5,565 bases of DNA from NCBI GenBank assembly GCA_016234205.1, contig JACRGN010000022.1, positions 1 to 5,565 on the forward strand. Direction: 5' to 3'. Source of the DNA: Nitrospinota bacterium (lineage in GTDB: Bacteria > Nitrospinota > Nitrospinia > UBA9942). This document shows, in pieces, positions 1 to 5,565 of this stretch; the stretch's first letter is position 1; each line of letters starts with the position of its first letter. Below the pieces are notes generated by a model, which was not told the DNA's origin, searched no databases, and saw only the letters and a list, made by a program, of their open reading frames with translations. The translations under genes and the position numbers were made by a program.

Positions 1-612
1 CCACATAGCGCCGAAACCTTTTGGCTTCATTAAGCCCCTCTCAGCGAGCTTTGCTACAACACAGGCATCGTGTCCTGTTGCATCTACCACAATTTTGGAT
101 TCAAGTGCTACAGGGTCAACACATGTAATCTCCCTTGGGAGTGCTGACACAGGTGTCCAGTTTATTACAGCTCCGGCGACTCTGTTTTTTTCTCTAATCA
201 CGATATCATCAAACTTTGTCATGTTGATAATCATTACGCCTGCATCACAGGCGGCTGCGATTAGTTTTGAGCAGGCATGTGGACCGTTAGTCATATATAG
301 CCCCTCAGTTACCTTTTCATAGGGGATACCGAGTTCATCCAGCACCTCCTGTCCGGGTGCCCTTACAGTTATCTTATTCATGAGATACCCGCCTATCCAG
401 AATCCTCCACCAAGATAGTTATTTCGCTCTACTATAAGAGTTTTAATGCCGCTCTTCGCCAGTTCCTTGCCTGCCATGAGTCCGCTTGGACCACCGCCTA
501 CTATAATTACATCACTCTCTACATACTCATTGAATGTCTTTGAAAAACCCTCTACTATTGCCCTTGTTACCTCTTTCTCTCCAACATCGCTGAAAATCTT
601 TTTCTCTGCCAT
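1..612 (-). CDS. thi4: Thi4-family adenosine diphosphate thiazole synthase (3' end cut off by window edge)
   Basis: The first 204 codons are present and the reading frame runs off the left edge; family members are roughly 260-270 residues, so about 60 C-terminal residues are missing. Thi4 builds the thiazole moiety of thiamin from NAD, glycine and a sulfur source in the cytoplasm. Visible features are an N-terminal helix starting MAEKKIFSDV, a Rossmann FAD/NAD-type fold with GGGPSG at 39-44 and acidic Glu62 ending the second strand, the GGGFWIGGYLMN segment at 68-79, GPHACSK at 110-116, INWTPV at 150-155, and TCVDP at 163-167 followed by the ATGHD motif at 178-182. From memory, Cys164 lines up without gaps with the sulfur-donor cysteine of plant THI1 and yeast Thi4; the methanogen enzyme has His there. 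The ATG at 612 is chosen because a strong AGGGAGGA lies 5 bases upstream. The gene follows the FAD oxidoreductase after a 201-base spacer, so it may be transcribed separately. A Thi4 paralogue with another role cannot be excluded. Confidence 0.85.
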   Translation of the reverse strand, partial: MAEKKIFSDVGEKEVTRAIVEGFSKTFNEYVESDVIIVGGGPSGLMAGKELAKSGIKTLIVERNNYLGGGFWIGGYLMNKITVRAPGQEVLDELGIPYEKVTEGLYMTNGPHACSKLIAAACDAGVMIINMTKFDDIVIREKNRVAGAVINWTPVSALPREITCVDPVALESKIVVDATGHDACVVAKLAERGLMKPKGFGAMW

Positions 613-617
613 TTAAA

Positions 618-625
618 TCCTCCCT
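618..625 (-). promoter_or_regulatory. Shine-Dalgarno site of thi4
   Basis: On the minus strand AGGGAGGA stands 5 bases before the ATG at 612. It is a strong match to the anti-SD and fixes the thi4 start. Confidence 0.8.
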
Positions 626-640
626 GTTAAAATTCAATTT

Positions 641-764
641 AGCCACAGATGAACACAGACTTATATAAGAAGATAAGAAGTTGAGAAGTTAAGAGGTTAA
701 GAAATCTCATCTTCCCATTTTCTTATCTTTTTGCTTTTAATATTGTCTGTGAAAGTCTGTGGCT
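641..764. repeat. Imperfect long inverted repeat in the oxidoreductase-thi4 spacer
   Basis: The left arm at 641-660 (agccacagatgaacacagac) and the right arm at 745-764 (gtctgtgaaagtctgtggct) are inverted copies. They pair at 16 of 20 positions, as 9 bp and 7 bp blocks around a 4-base internal loop. Inside is a second, slightly offset inverted pair, aagataagaa at 670-679 and ttcttatctt at 720-729, so the structure is nested. There is no U-tract after the stem, so it is not a standard terminator. The arm word CACAGATGAACACAGA resembles a short palindromic word I remember as recurring between genes of uncultivated bacteria. That suggests a dispersed REP- or MITE-like element, but this is from memory. 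No transposase gene is present. Confidence 0.7.
676..699. repeat. Three 8-bp tandem units, consensus AGAAGTTA
   Basis: AGAAGTTG (676-683), AGAAGTTA (684-691) and AGAGGTTA (692-699) follow one another directly, and a degenerate fourth unit AGAAATCT follows. They lie within the loop of the larger inverted repeat. Each unit differs from the consensus by at most one base. Confidence 0.7.
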
Positions 765-813
765 GAATATATAATTTATTAAAATTTATAATATCTTAAC
801 CTGTTATCTTGTG

Positions 814-2319
814 TCAAATTCTTTTCAATATCTCCTCTGCAGCCCTTATTCCTGATTTTGCAGTGTGTGCAGCACCTGAACCGGGGAACACTTCATCACC
901 GACCATGAAGAGTTTTTTTACAGGGGTCCTGGATGAGGGGCTGTTAAAACCGTAAAAACCGGACTGATTGTTAAAACTCCTTAACACACCATTTTTTCTT
1001 AAAGTCATACGCTGATAATCATCAGGGGTTATGCTGTATGCACAGTCTATGAATTCAGATATGAAAGGTATAAGCTGTTCCAAATTGTCAATCATCTCTT
1101 TTGTCTTATTCTCTCTCTCAAATTCCCAGTTAATCTTTGATGCCTCATCCTGAGATAAAAAATAGGTGGCTGTTATACTCCTCTTTCCCTGGGGTGCCCT
1201 CGTCTCATCCCATCCCGGACTGACAGAAATAAATATTATATTACTTCCTAAGGCTGGAAGCTCATAATCCCGCATCATTATGGCATGTTCACCCATCAGT
1301 TCGGGTATTACCTTTTCATCTATACCAAGGAGGACTGAAAATGGCACAAAACCACCTCTTATTTTTTTATTAATTCTTGAAAATTGGCTCTTCTTCCTCT
1401 TTTTCTTTACGAGACTCTCTTCCATATTTGAAAAGGTGGTATCGGAAATAACCCAGTCTGACTTTAACTCACTAACTGAATTTCCCTGCCTTACCTTTAC
1501 GCCGCATGCCTTACTCCCTTTCAGGATTATCTCTTCCGCAGTGGAATTGCATGTAATCTTGCCGCCATATTTTATCAGTTGTTTTTCAAGCGTATTTGTC
1601 AATATCCTTGCCCCCCCTTTAATTCCATATATCCCCCTCTTTGGTATCCCGAGGATTATTGATGATATTGGGAGAGGGATATCTGCACTCTTTTTGTGTG
1701 TAAAATAGATGAGCTGTAGGTCAATGAATTTTTCTATCTCTGATGGGTTAACCCATTTATCGGCTAAATGCAGTATATCCTTTTTTCTTTTTAGGAGGAT
1801 TGAAATGGCAGTATAGAATTTCTTTAATCTTTTATTTTCATGCGGGTAATGATTTTTTAGAGAATAGAAATGCCCTTTGTTTAAGAGGTAATAGATTTCA
1901 TCTTCTATCTTATCTGACTCCTGATAGAATTTTATAAGGTTTGCCATGTCTGAGGGGAATTCCCTCTTTAACTCTTCATAAAGCCTATCCCTCTCCGAAT
2001 AGATATTTATCCTGTGATTTGGCAGTATTACCTGTAATCCCGGCTCAATTTTCCTTATAACAGATTCTCTTTCAAGAAGGTCATTAAATATATTGAATTC
2101 CGAGAATAGCCAATGGAATACCTCCCCATGCCCAAATCCCCAGAAGAGTGATGCGGCAATATCAAAGGTATATCCATTTTTTGAAATTGAATTGCATAAG
2201 CCGCCGGCTGCCGAATTCTGCTCTACGACAAGTACTCTCAATCCCCTCTTTGATAAAAGAGATGCAGAGGTCAGTCCGCCTATGCCTCCGCCTATAACTA
2301 TTACATCGTAATCAGCCAT
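814..2319 (-). CDS. FAD-dependent oxidoreductase, phytoene desaturase / carotenoid isomerase-like (COG1233 type)
   Basis: This 501-residue protein has the normal length for the CrtI/CrtISO/retinol-saturase superfamily, whose members desaturate, saturate or isomerise polyenes using FAD. Visible features are the dinucleotide-binding fold VIVIGGGIGGLTSAS at 6-20 with Glu33 ending the second strand, GG at 39-40, and GYTFDIAAS at 49-57 followed by GFG, which is like the GYTFDVG segment of carotenoid isomerases. The family's C-terminal FAD signature is at 473-490, VGDEVFPGSGAAHTAKSG. A Lys- and Arg-rich central region is unassigned. There is no signal peptide. The substrate cannot be read from the sequence: no phytoene synthase, cyclase or other carotenoid gene lies in the window, and the family also has members acting on other lipids. 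The start at 2319 gives the expected N-terminus (MADYDVIVIGGG), but no Shine-Dalgarno is visible. An inverted repeat ends 8 bases upstream. The gene follows accC after 62 bases and is probably cotranscribed. Confidence 0.85.
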   Translation of the reverse strand: MADYDVIVIGGGIGGLTSASLLSKRGLRVLVVEQNSAAGGLCNSISKNGYTFDIAASLFWGFGHGEVFHWLFSEFNIFNDLLERESVIRKIEPGLQVILPNHRINIYSERDRLYEELKREFPSDMANLIKFYQESDKIEDEIYYLLNKGHFYSLKNHYPHENKRLKKFYTAISILLKRKKDILHLADKWVNPSEIEKFIDLQLIYFTHKKSADIPLPISSIILGIPKRGIYGIKGGARILTNTLEKQLIKYGGKITCNSTAEEIILKGSKACGVKVRQGNSVSELKSDWVISDTTFSNMEESLVKKKRKKSQFSRINKKIRGGFVPFSVLLGIDEKVIPELMGEHAIMMRDYELPALGSNIIFISVSPGWDETRAPQGKRSITATYFLSQDEASKINWEFERENKTKEMIDNLEQLIPFISEFIDCAYSITPDDYQRMTLRKNGVLRSFNNQSGFYGFNSPSSRTPVKKLFMVGDEVFPGSGAAHTAKSGIRAAEEILKRI

Positions 2320-2327
2320 ACTATTTA

Positions 2328-2381
2328 GAGGCTGAGGCTAAGGCTAAGGTTAAGAAAACATTAAACCTCAACCTCAACCTT
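2328..2381 (-). repeat. Inverted array of 6-bp words forming a 17-bp G-U-containing RNA hairpin between accC and the oxidoreductase
   Basis: The plus strand reads GAGGCT, GAGGCT, AAGGCT, AAGGTT (2328-2351), then a 12-base middle, then AACCTC, AACCTC, AACCTT (2364-2381). In the minus-strand transcript, bases 2380 to 2364 pair with 2351 to 2335 as an unbroken 17-bp stem with 13 Watson-Crick and 4 G-U pairs, and a 12-nt loop. In a plus-strand transcript the same four pairs would be A-C mismatches, so the fold favours the operon's sense RNA. No U-run follows, so this is not a canonical terminator. The 3' arm ends about 15 bases before the ATG at 2319. Confidence 0.75.
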
Positions 2382-3722
2382 TTATTTGGTATTCAGCCTG
2401 TCAATAAAGTCGGTATAGAATTCTCCTTTTAGAAAATCCTTATGGGAGAGAACCTTTTTGTGAAATGGGATGGTGGTCTTGATTCCTTCCACATGAAACT
2501 CCTCTAATGCCCTATTCATCTTTGCAATTGCATCCTCTCTGTCATGTCCATGAACTATCAGCTTTGCTATCAGGGAATCATAGTATGGAAGAACTGTATA
2601 TTCAGAATATATTGCAGTATCTACCCTTACACCCGGCCCGCCGGGGATATTTAATGCTGTTATCTTGCCGGGAGAGGGGATGAATTTATCAGGGTCTTCT
2701 GCATTTATCCTGCACTCAATACTGTGGCCGAATATGTTTACCTCTTTTTGCTTTATCTTTAGTTTTTCTCCTGCAGCAATCCTTATCTGCTCCTTTATCA
2801 GGTCAATACCGGTTACCATTTCTGTAACAGGGTGCTCCACCTGTATCCTTGTGTTCATCTCTATAAAATAATATTTGCCGTCGCTGTCAAGTAAAAACTC
2901 TATAGTCCCGACACTCTGATAGTGTATAGATTTTACTGCCTTTACTGCACACTCCCCCATCTCCTTTCTTAATTTATTGGTTAAAGCCGGTGATGGGGAT
3001 TCCTCAATCAATTTCTGATGTCTCCTCTGTATAGAGCAATCCCTTTCACCGAGATGGATAGTGTTCCCCTTTTCATCCGCCATGATTTGAAACTCAATGT
3101 GCCTTGGCTTTTCAATATACTTCTCAAGATAGATATGCGGGTCGGCAAATGCAGCAGAAGCCTCAGACTGAACCACATTGAAGGTGTCTATGAGGTCATC
3201 TTTTTTCCTTATAATCCTCATCCCCCTGCCGCCTCCGCCTGCCGATGCCTTCAATATTATTGGATATCCTATCTTTTCTGCAATCACGGCAGCCTCAACT
3301 GCAGATTCAACCCTCTCAGGGCTTCCGGGGACAATCGGCACCCCTGCCTCTTTCATCGCATTCTTTGCCTTCACCTTATTCCCCATGAGCCTGATATTCT
3401 GGGGTGTCGGCCCAATAAATTTTATACCGCAGGTCTCGCATATTTCCGCAAGTGAGGGATTCTCAGAGAGGAATCCGTATCCGGGGTGTATTGCATTTGC
3501 ACCGGTAATCTCCGCCGCACTTATGATACTTGGGATATTAAGGTAACTCTTGGAGCTCTCAGGAGGGCCTATGCAGACAGCCTCATCTGCAAATTTCACA
3601 TGGAGGGAGTTTACATCTGCCGTTGAATGGATTGCAACAGTCTTTATCCCAAGCTCTTTGCATGCCCTTATGACTCTCAGGGCTATTTCACCACGATTGG
3701 CAATTAAGATTTTGTTAAACAT
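2382..3722 (-). CDS. accC: Biotin carboxylase subunit of acetyl-CoA carboxylase
   Basis: AccC uses ATP and bicarbonate to carboxylate the biotin carried by AccB, the first half-reaction of malonyl-CoA formation in cytoplasmic fatty acid synthesis. The 446 residues match the usual length and co-align with E. coli AccC almost end to end. The N-terminal biotin carboxylase domain opens with MFNKILIANRGEIALR. The ATP-grasp domain carries Lys116, Lys158 with the glycine-rich loop AGGGGRGM at 161-168, His208, and Lys237 in RRHQK. The catalytic centre FIEMNTRIQVEHPVTE gives Glu288, Asn290, Arg292 and Glu296, and Glu275 and Arg338 are also present. No key residue is missing. The ATG at 3722 gives the standard family N-terminus, although no Shine-Dalgarno is visible before it. 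AccB is 59 bases upstream, so the pair is the standard accBC unit. A pyruvate or propionyl-CoA carboxylase subunit is the main alternative, made less likely by the short length and the separate AccB. Confidence 0.97.
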   Translation of the reverse strand: MFNKILIANRGEIALRVIRACKELGIKTVAIHSTADVNSLHVKFADEAVCIGPPESSKSYLNIPSIISAAEITGANAIHPGYGFLSENPSLAEICETCGIKFIGPTPQNIRLMGNKVKAKNAMKEAGVPIVPGSPERVESAVEAAVIAEKIGYPIILKASAGGGGRGMRIIRKKDDLIDTFNVVQSEASAAFADPHIYLEKYIEKPRHIEFQIMADEKGNTIHLGERDCSIQRRHQKLIEESPSPALTNKLRKEMGECAVKAVKSIHYQSVGTIEFLLDSDGKYYFIEMNTRIQVEHPVTEMVTGIDLIKEQIRIAAGEKLKIKQKEVNIFGHSIECRINAEDPDKFIPSPGKITALNIPGGPGVRVDTAIYSEYTVLPYYDSLIAKLIVHGHDREDAIAKMNRALEEFHVEGIKTTIPFHKKVLSHKDFLKGEFYTDFIDRLNTK

Positions 3723-3733
3723 ATCTAATAATA

Positions 3734-3776
3734 GTGTCAGTGTCAGTGAAAAGTGTCAGCAAATAAAAATGACATT
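3734..3776. repeat. GTGTCA tandem words with small inverted repeats in the accB-accC spacer
   Basis: GTGTCA occurs at 3734-3739, 3740-3745 and 3753-3758, and an inverted, degenerate copy TGACAT lies at 3770-3775. In addition gcaaat (3759-3764) and atttgc (3774-3779) are perfect 6-bp inverted arms around a 9-base loop. The array ends 11 bases from the accC ATG and occupies the place where a ribosome-binding site would be expected. Confidence 0.6.
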
Positions 3777-3781
3777 TGCAC

Positions 3782-4270
3782 TTATAACTTTTCAATTACA
3801 AACATTGGTTCGCCGAATTCTACCGAATGGGCATTTTCTATTAATATTGATACAATTCTGCCGCGCACCTCTGATTCAATCTCGTTCATCAGTTTCATCG
3901 CCTCTACAATGCAGAGCACCTGCCCCTTTTCAATAACATCGCCTTCTTTGACATAAGGGTCAACCCCTTCAGACGATGCCTTGTAGAATGTGCCTACCAT
4001 AGGCGATTCAACAATCACATAATTATCTCCCTGAGGGATTACTTTTTTATGTTTTATGCCTGCCGTAACTTCTTCTATTTTAGTCTGCGTGACCGTGGCT
4101 TGATGAGGTGTTGGCGGTGTATGTGTAATATGTCTATGTGCAGAAACCTCAGATGGTCCCACGCCCCCTTTTCTTAATCTTACCTTTGTGCCTTTTTCAT
4201 CAATCTCTAATTCTGATATGCTGCTCTTCTCAAATAATTCAACAAGCCTTTTTAATTCTTTAAGGTCCAT
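3782..4270 (-). CDS. accB: Biotin carboxyl carrier protein of acetyl-CoA carboxylase
   Basis: AccB carries biotin between the carboxylase AccC and the carboxyltransferase. The 162 residues compare with 156 in E. coli. Residues 1-35 form the N-terminal segment that begins MDLKELKRLVELFEKS. A flexible linker at about 36-88 is rich in Thr, Pro and His (HITHTPPTPHQ). The C-terminal biotinyl domain runs from about 89 to 162: SPMVGTFYKAS, the thumb-like insert SSEGVDPYVKEG typical of true AccB, then EAMKLMNE with Lys126 as the biotin attachment site, and a closing VEFGEPMFVIEKL. The thumb separates it from the lipoyl or pyruvate carboxylase biotin domains. The ATG at 4270 is preceded by AGGGAGGA two bases away. 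The gene sits between efp (142 bases upstream) and accC (59 bases downstream). The carboxyltransferase genes accA and accD are not in the window. Confidence 0.96.
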   Translation of the reverse strand: MDLKELKRLVELFEKSSISELEIDEKGTKVRLRKGGVGPSEVSAHRHITHTPPTPHQATVTQTKIEEVTAGIKHKKVIPQGDNYVIVESPMVGTFYKASSEGVDPYVKEGDVIEKGQVLCIVEAMKLMNEIESEVRGRIVSILIENAHSVEFGEPMFVIEKL

Positions 4271-4272
4271 AA

Positions 4273-4280
4273 TCCTCCCT
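4273..4280 (-). promoter_or_regulatory. Shine-Dalgarno site of accB
   Basis: AGGGAGGA on the minus strand, followed by TT and the ATG at 4270. The spacing is tight, but the match is strong and it lies just outside the repeat-filled spacer. Confidence 0.7.
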
Positions 4281-4284
4281 CATC

Positions 4285-4411
4285 AATAACCAATAATCAA
4301 ATCCCAAACTCCAGATAAATTTCAATAATCAATAACCAAACAGCGCATTTGAAAATTTGATTATTGGTAATTGGTTATTATTTGGTATTTGAAATTTGAT
4401 GTTTGATTATT
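4285..4411. repeat. AT-rich direct and inverted repeat cluster in the efp-accB spacer
   Basis: The word AATAACCAATAATCAAAT (4285-4302) is followed by a shuffled direct copy at 4323-4340 (caataatcaataaccaaa). Inverted copies follow at 4355-4368 (atttgattattggt, matching 14 bases exactly) and 4369-4379 (aattggttatt). The tail 4379-4411 repeats the inverted theme with tttggtatttg and gtttgattatt. The segment is nearly free of G and C except for a short agcgc at 4342-4346 between the arms. I see no gene and no clear promoter in these 142 bases. The transcript could fold into a long AU-rich hairpin. I remember similar words in spacers of uncultivated bacterial genomes, which I cannot confirm here. 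Confidence 0.65.
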
Positions 4412-4412
4412 C

Positions 4413-4973
4413 TTATTTCACCCTCTCCACATACTCCTCTGTCCTTGTATCAATCTTTATCATATCCCCTTCATTTACAAAAAGGGGAACCTGAATTACT
4501 GCCCCGGACTCTATAGTTGCAGGCTTGCTGCTGCTTGTTGCAGTATCGCCCCTATATCCCGGCTCTGTCTTTATAACCTTCATCTCGACAAATATCGGCA
4601 GTGTGACACCTATTGGTATATTATTGTGAAACATGGCAGTTACTATGATGTTCTCCTGAAGAAAATTTTTACTCTCCCCAAGCTGCTTCTCACTCACAAA
4701 TATCTGTTCATAGGTCTCTGTATCCATAAAGTAGTAGTCATCACCGCTTTTATAAAGGAATTGCATCTGCTTCTCCTCTACATCAGGTGTTTCAAATTTA
4801 TCACTTGACCTGAATGTTCTCTCAATCAATTGCCCTGTCTTCAAATTCTTTAACTTTGTCCTGACAAATGCCCTTAAGTTTCCCGGGTTTACATGCTGAA
4901 ACTCTACAATTACATAGAGGTCACCCTCGTACTCAATCTTCAAATTGTTCCTGAAATCTGTAGTTGAAACCAT
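4413..4973 (-). CDS. efp: Translation elongation factor P with an asparagine loop tip
   Basis: EF-P binds the ribosome next to the P-site tRNA and relieves stalling at consecutive prolines. The 186 residues compare with 188 in E. coli. Domain I (about 1-62) contains TTDFRNNLKIEYEGDLY and the KLKNLKTG strand. Domain II (about 65-125) is OB-like. Domain III (about 128-186) has EPGYRGDTA, KPATIESGA and the typical ending IDTRTEEYVERVK. The ribosome-facing loop reads NPGNLRAF at 29-36, where E. coli has KPGKGQAF, so Asn32 occupies the place of the modified Lys34. Lysylation or hydroxylation of the usual kind is therefore not possible at that site, and Arg34 lies two residues further on, not at the tip. 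The ATG at 4973 follows a GGAGGA by 10 bases. The gap from the upstream peptidase stop is 18 bases, so the two genes are surely cotranscribed. No epmA, epmB or earP gene is in the window. Confidence 0.96.
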   Translation of the reverse strand: MVSTTDFRNNLKIEYEGDLYVIVEFQHVNPGNLRAFVRTKLKNLKTGQLIERTFRSSDKFETPDVEEKQMQFLYKSGDDYYFMDTETYEQIFVSEKQLGESKNFLQENIIVTAMFHNNIPIGVTLPIFVEMKVIKTEPGYRGDTATSSSKPATIESGAVIQVPLFVNEGDMIKIDTRTEEYVERVK

Positions 4974-4983
4974 ACTTATTTAC

Positions 4984-4989
4984 TCCTCC
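4984..4989 (-). promoter_or_regulatory. Shine-Dalgarno site of efp
   Basis: GGAGGA within AAGGAGGAG on the minus strand, 10 bases before the ATG at 4973. It abuts the stop codon of the preceding peptidase gene. Confidence 0.75.
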
Positions 4990-4991
4990 TT

Positions 4992-5565
4992 TTATTTTTC
5001 TATTTCCGAGGTTAAAACCTCACAACCTTCTTTTGTTACTAAGACCATGTCTTCAATCCTTACACCGCCCCAGCCATGAATATATATACCCGGTTCAACT
5101 GTGAAGACCATTCCTTCTTTTATTATATCATCCTGCCCCTCGGCAATCCTTGGATTTTCATGGACTTCAAGACCGACACCATGTCCAGTGCTGTGTCCAA
5201 AATTTTCTCCATAACCTTTTTCTATTATAAACTGTCGTGCCTTTGAGTCAATCTCTGATGCCTTTAAACCCGGCTTGATTGATTTTATTGCCTCCCTCTG
5301 TGCATCCAATACTATGCTGTAAATATCCTTTTGCCTTTCATCCAATCTGCCTACGGATAGTGTCCTTGTGCAGTCAGAATTATAACCCATGTACCTGGAG
5401 CCGAAATCCAAGATTACGAGTTCACCATCCTTTATAATTTTATCACTGGCTATTCCATGGGGAAGCGCCCCCCTTTCGCCGGAAGCTACTATTATATCAA
5501 AAGGTATCCCTTCTGCACCTTCTTTTCTTAACTGATATTCCATTTCTATTGCAATCTCGTTTTCC
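4992..5565 (-). CDS. M24 family Xaa-Pro aminopeptidase / dipeptidase (5' end beyond window edge)
   Basis: This metallopeptidase removes N-terminal residues before proline, or cleaves X-Pro dipeptides. About 190 C-terminal residues are visible, covering most of the pita-bread catalytic domain; the N-terminal creatinase-like domain and the start lie beyond the right edge. The ATG at 5543 is internal: the frame stays open upstream (ENEIAIEMEYQLRKEGAEG), typical of the domain start. Numbering from that Met, the dinuclear metal ligands are Asp46 (LDFG), Asp57 (SDCTR), His121 (GHGVGLEVHE), Glu150 (TVEPG) and Glu164 (RIED); His128 is the usual catalytic histidine. All five ligands are present. The VASGERGALPHG segment and the short C-terminus favour a small, YqhT/PepQ-like enzyme over methionine aminopeptidase. 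Its stop is 18 bases from efp, the usual neighbour of such genes. Confidence 0.9.
   Translation of the reverse strand, partial: ENEIAIEMEYQLRKEGAEGIPFDIIVASGERGALPHGIASDKIIKDGELVILDFGSRYMGYNSDCTRTLSVGRLDERQKDIYSIVLDAQREAIKSIKPGLKASEIDSKARQFIIEKGYGENFGHSTGHGVGLEVHENPRIAEGQDDIIKEGMVFTVEPGIYIHGWGGVRIEDMVLVTKEGCEVLTSEIEK

Noticed and set aside
613..813. A TPP riboswitch ahead of thi4
   Set aside because: I looked for the conserved CTGAGA and ACCTGA-type core segments on the minus strand and saw neither. The space is taken by the inverted repeat and AT-rich sequence.
613..813. A sigma-70 promoter for thi4
   Set aside because: AT-rich TATAAA-like words occur near 765-800, but no convincing -35 box lies at the right distance. 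In sequence this AT-rich such words are expected by chance.
2328..2381. Rho-independent terminator after accC
   Set aside because: The stem is strong, but no U-run follows its 3' arm on the minus strand; the next bases are UCAGCCUCU and then the leader of the next gene.
95..3956. Several plus-strand open frames, for example 95-322, 1280-1708, 2093-2311, 3018-3455, 3178-3546 and 3550-3936
   Set aside because: Each lies opposite a strongly conserved minus-strand gene (3550-3936 also crosses the accB-accC spacer), and the products show no recognisable domain. They are antisense shadows.
4285..4411. CRISPR array or integration-site iterons
   Set aside because: The units are degenerate, unequal in spacing and partly inverted, with no regular unique spacers and no cas, integrase or replication gene nearby.
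5541..5543. ATG at 5543 as the true start of the peptidase gene
   Set aside because: The frame stays open to the window edge with residues that fit the family, no SD precedes this ATG, and the M24 domain would start in the middle of its first helix.

Overview
This window is one strand of bacterial housekeeping DNA. All six recognisable genes lie on the minus strand, so the operon reads from right to left: an M24 aminopeptidase P-like gene (cut by the right edge), efp, accB, accC, a phytoene desaturase/carotenoid isomerase-like FAD oxidoreductase, and a thi4-family thiazole synthase (cut by the left edge). The peptidase-efp-accB-accC order is a widespread bacterial arrangement, so the right two thirds is a conserved core operon. 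The last two genes are an accessory tail.

The organism is probably a moderately AT-rich, uncultivated bacterium. AccB/AccC and EF-P are clearly bacterial. A prokaryotic Thi4 instead of ThiG, plus simple-sequence palindromes in the spacers, fits deep lineages such as Nitrospirota-like or deltaproteobacterial-like groups. That placement is an inference with low confidence; nothing here fixes the phylum.

Functionally, AccC and AccB carboxylate biotin for the first step of fatty acid synthesis, EF-P rescues ribosomes on polyproline stretches, and the M24 peptidase removes N-terminal residues before proline. Thi4 would make the thiazole half of thiamin. The FAD oxidoreductase would act on a polyene or isoprenoid, but no carotenoid gene is nearby and its substrate is unknown.

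The less ordinary content is in details. (1) Thi4 has Cys164 at the position of the sulfur-donating cysteine of the plant and yeast enzymes, where the studied archaeal enzyme has histidine. (2) EF-P has asparagine (Asn32) at the loop tip where lysine or arginine is normally modified. (3) Four of the five intergenic spacers each hold a different family of short tandem words arranged as an inverted repeat. (4) The two genes without a visible Shine-Dalgarno sequence, accC and the oxidoreductase, are those whose spacer is filled by such a repeat up to about 8 to 11 bases from the start codon. I found no mobile element, CRISPR array, tRNA or rRNA, and no convincing new multi-gene system.
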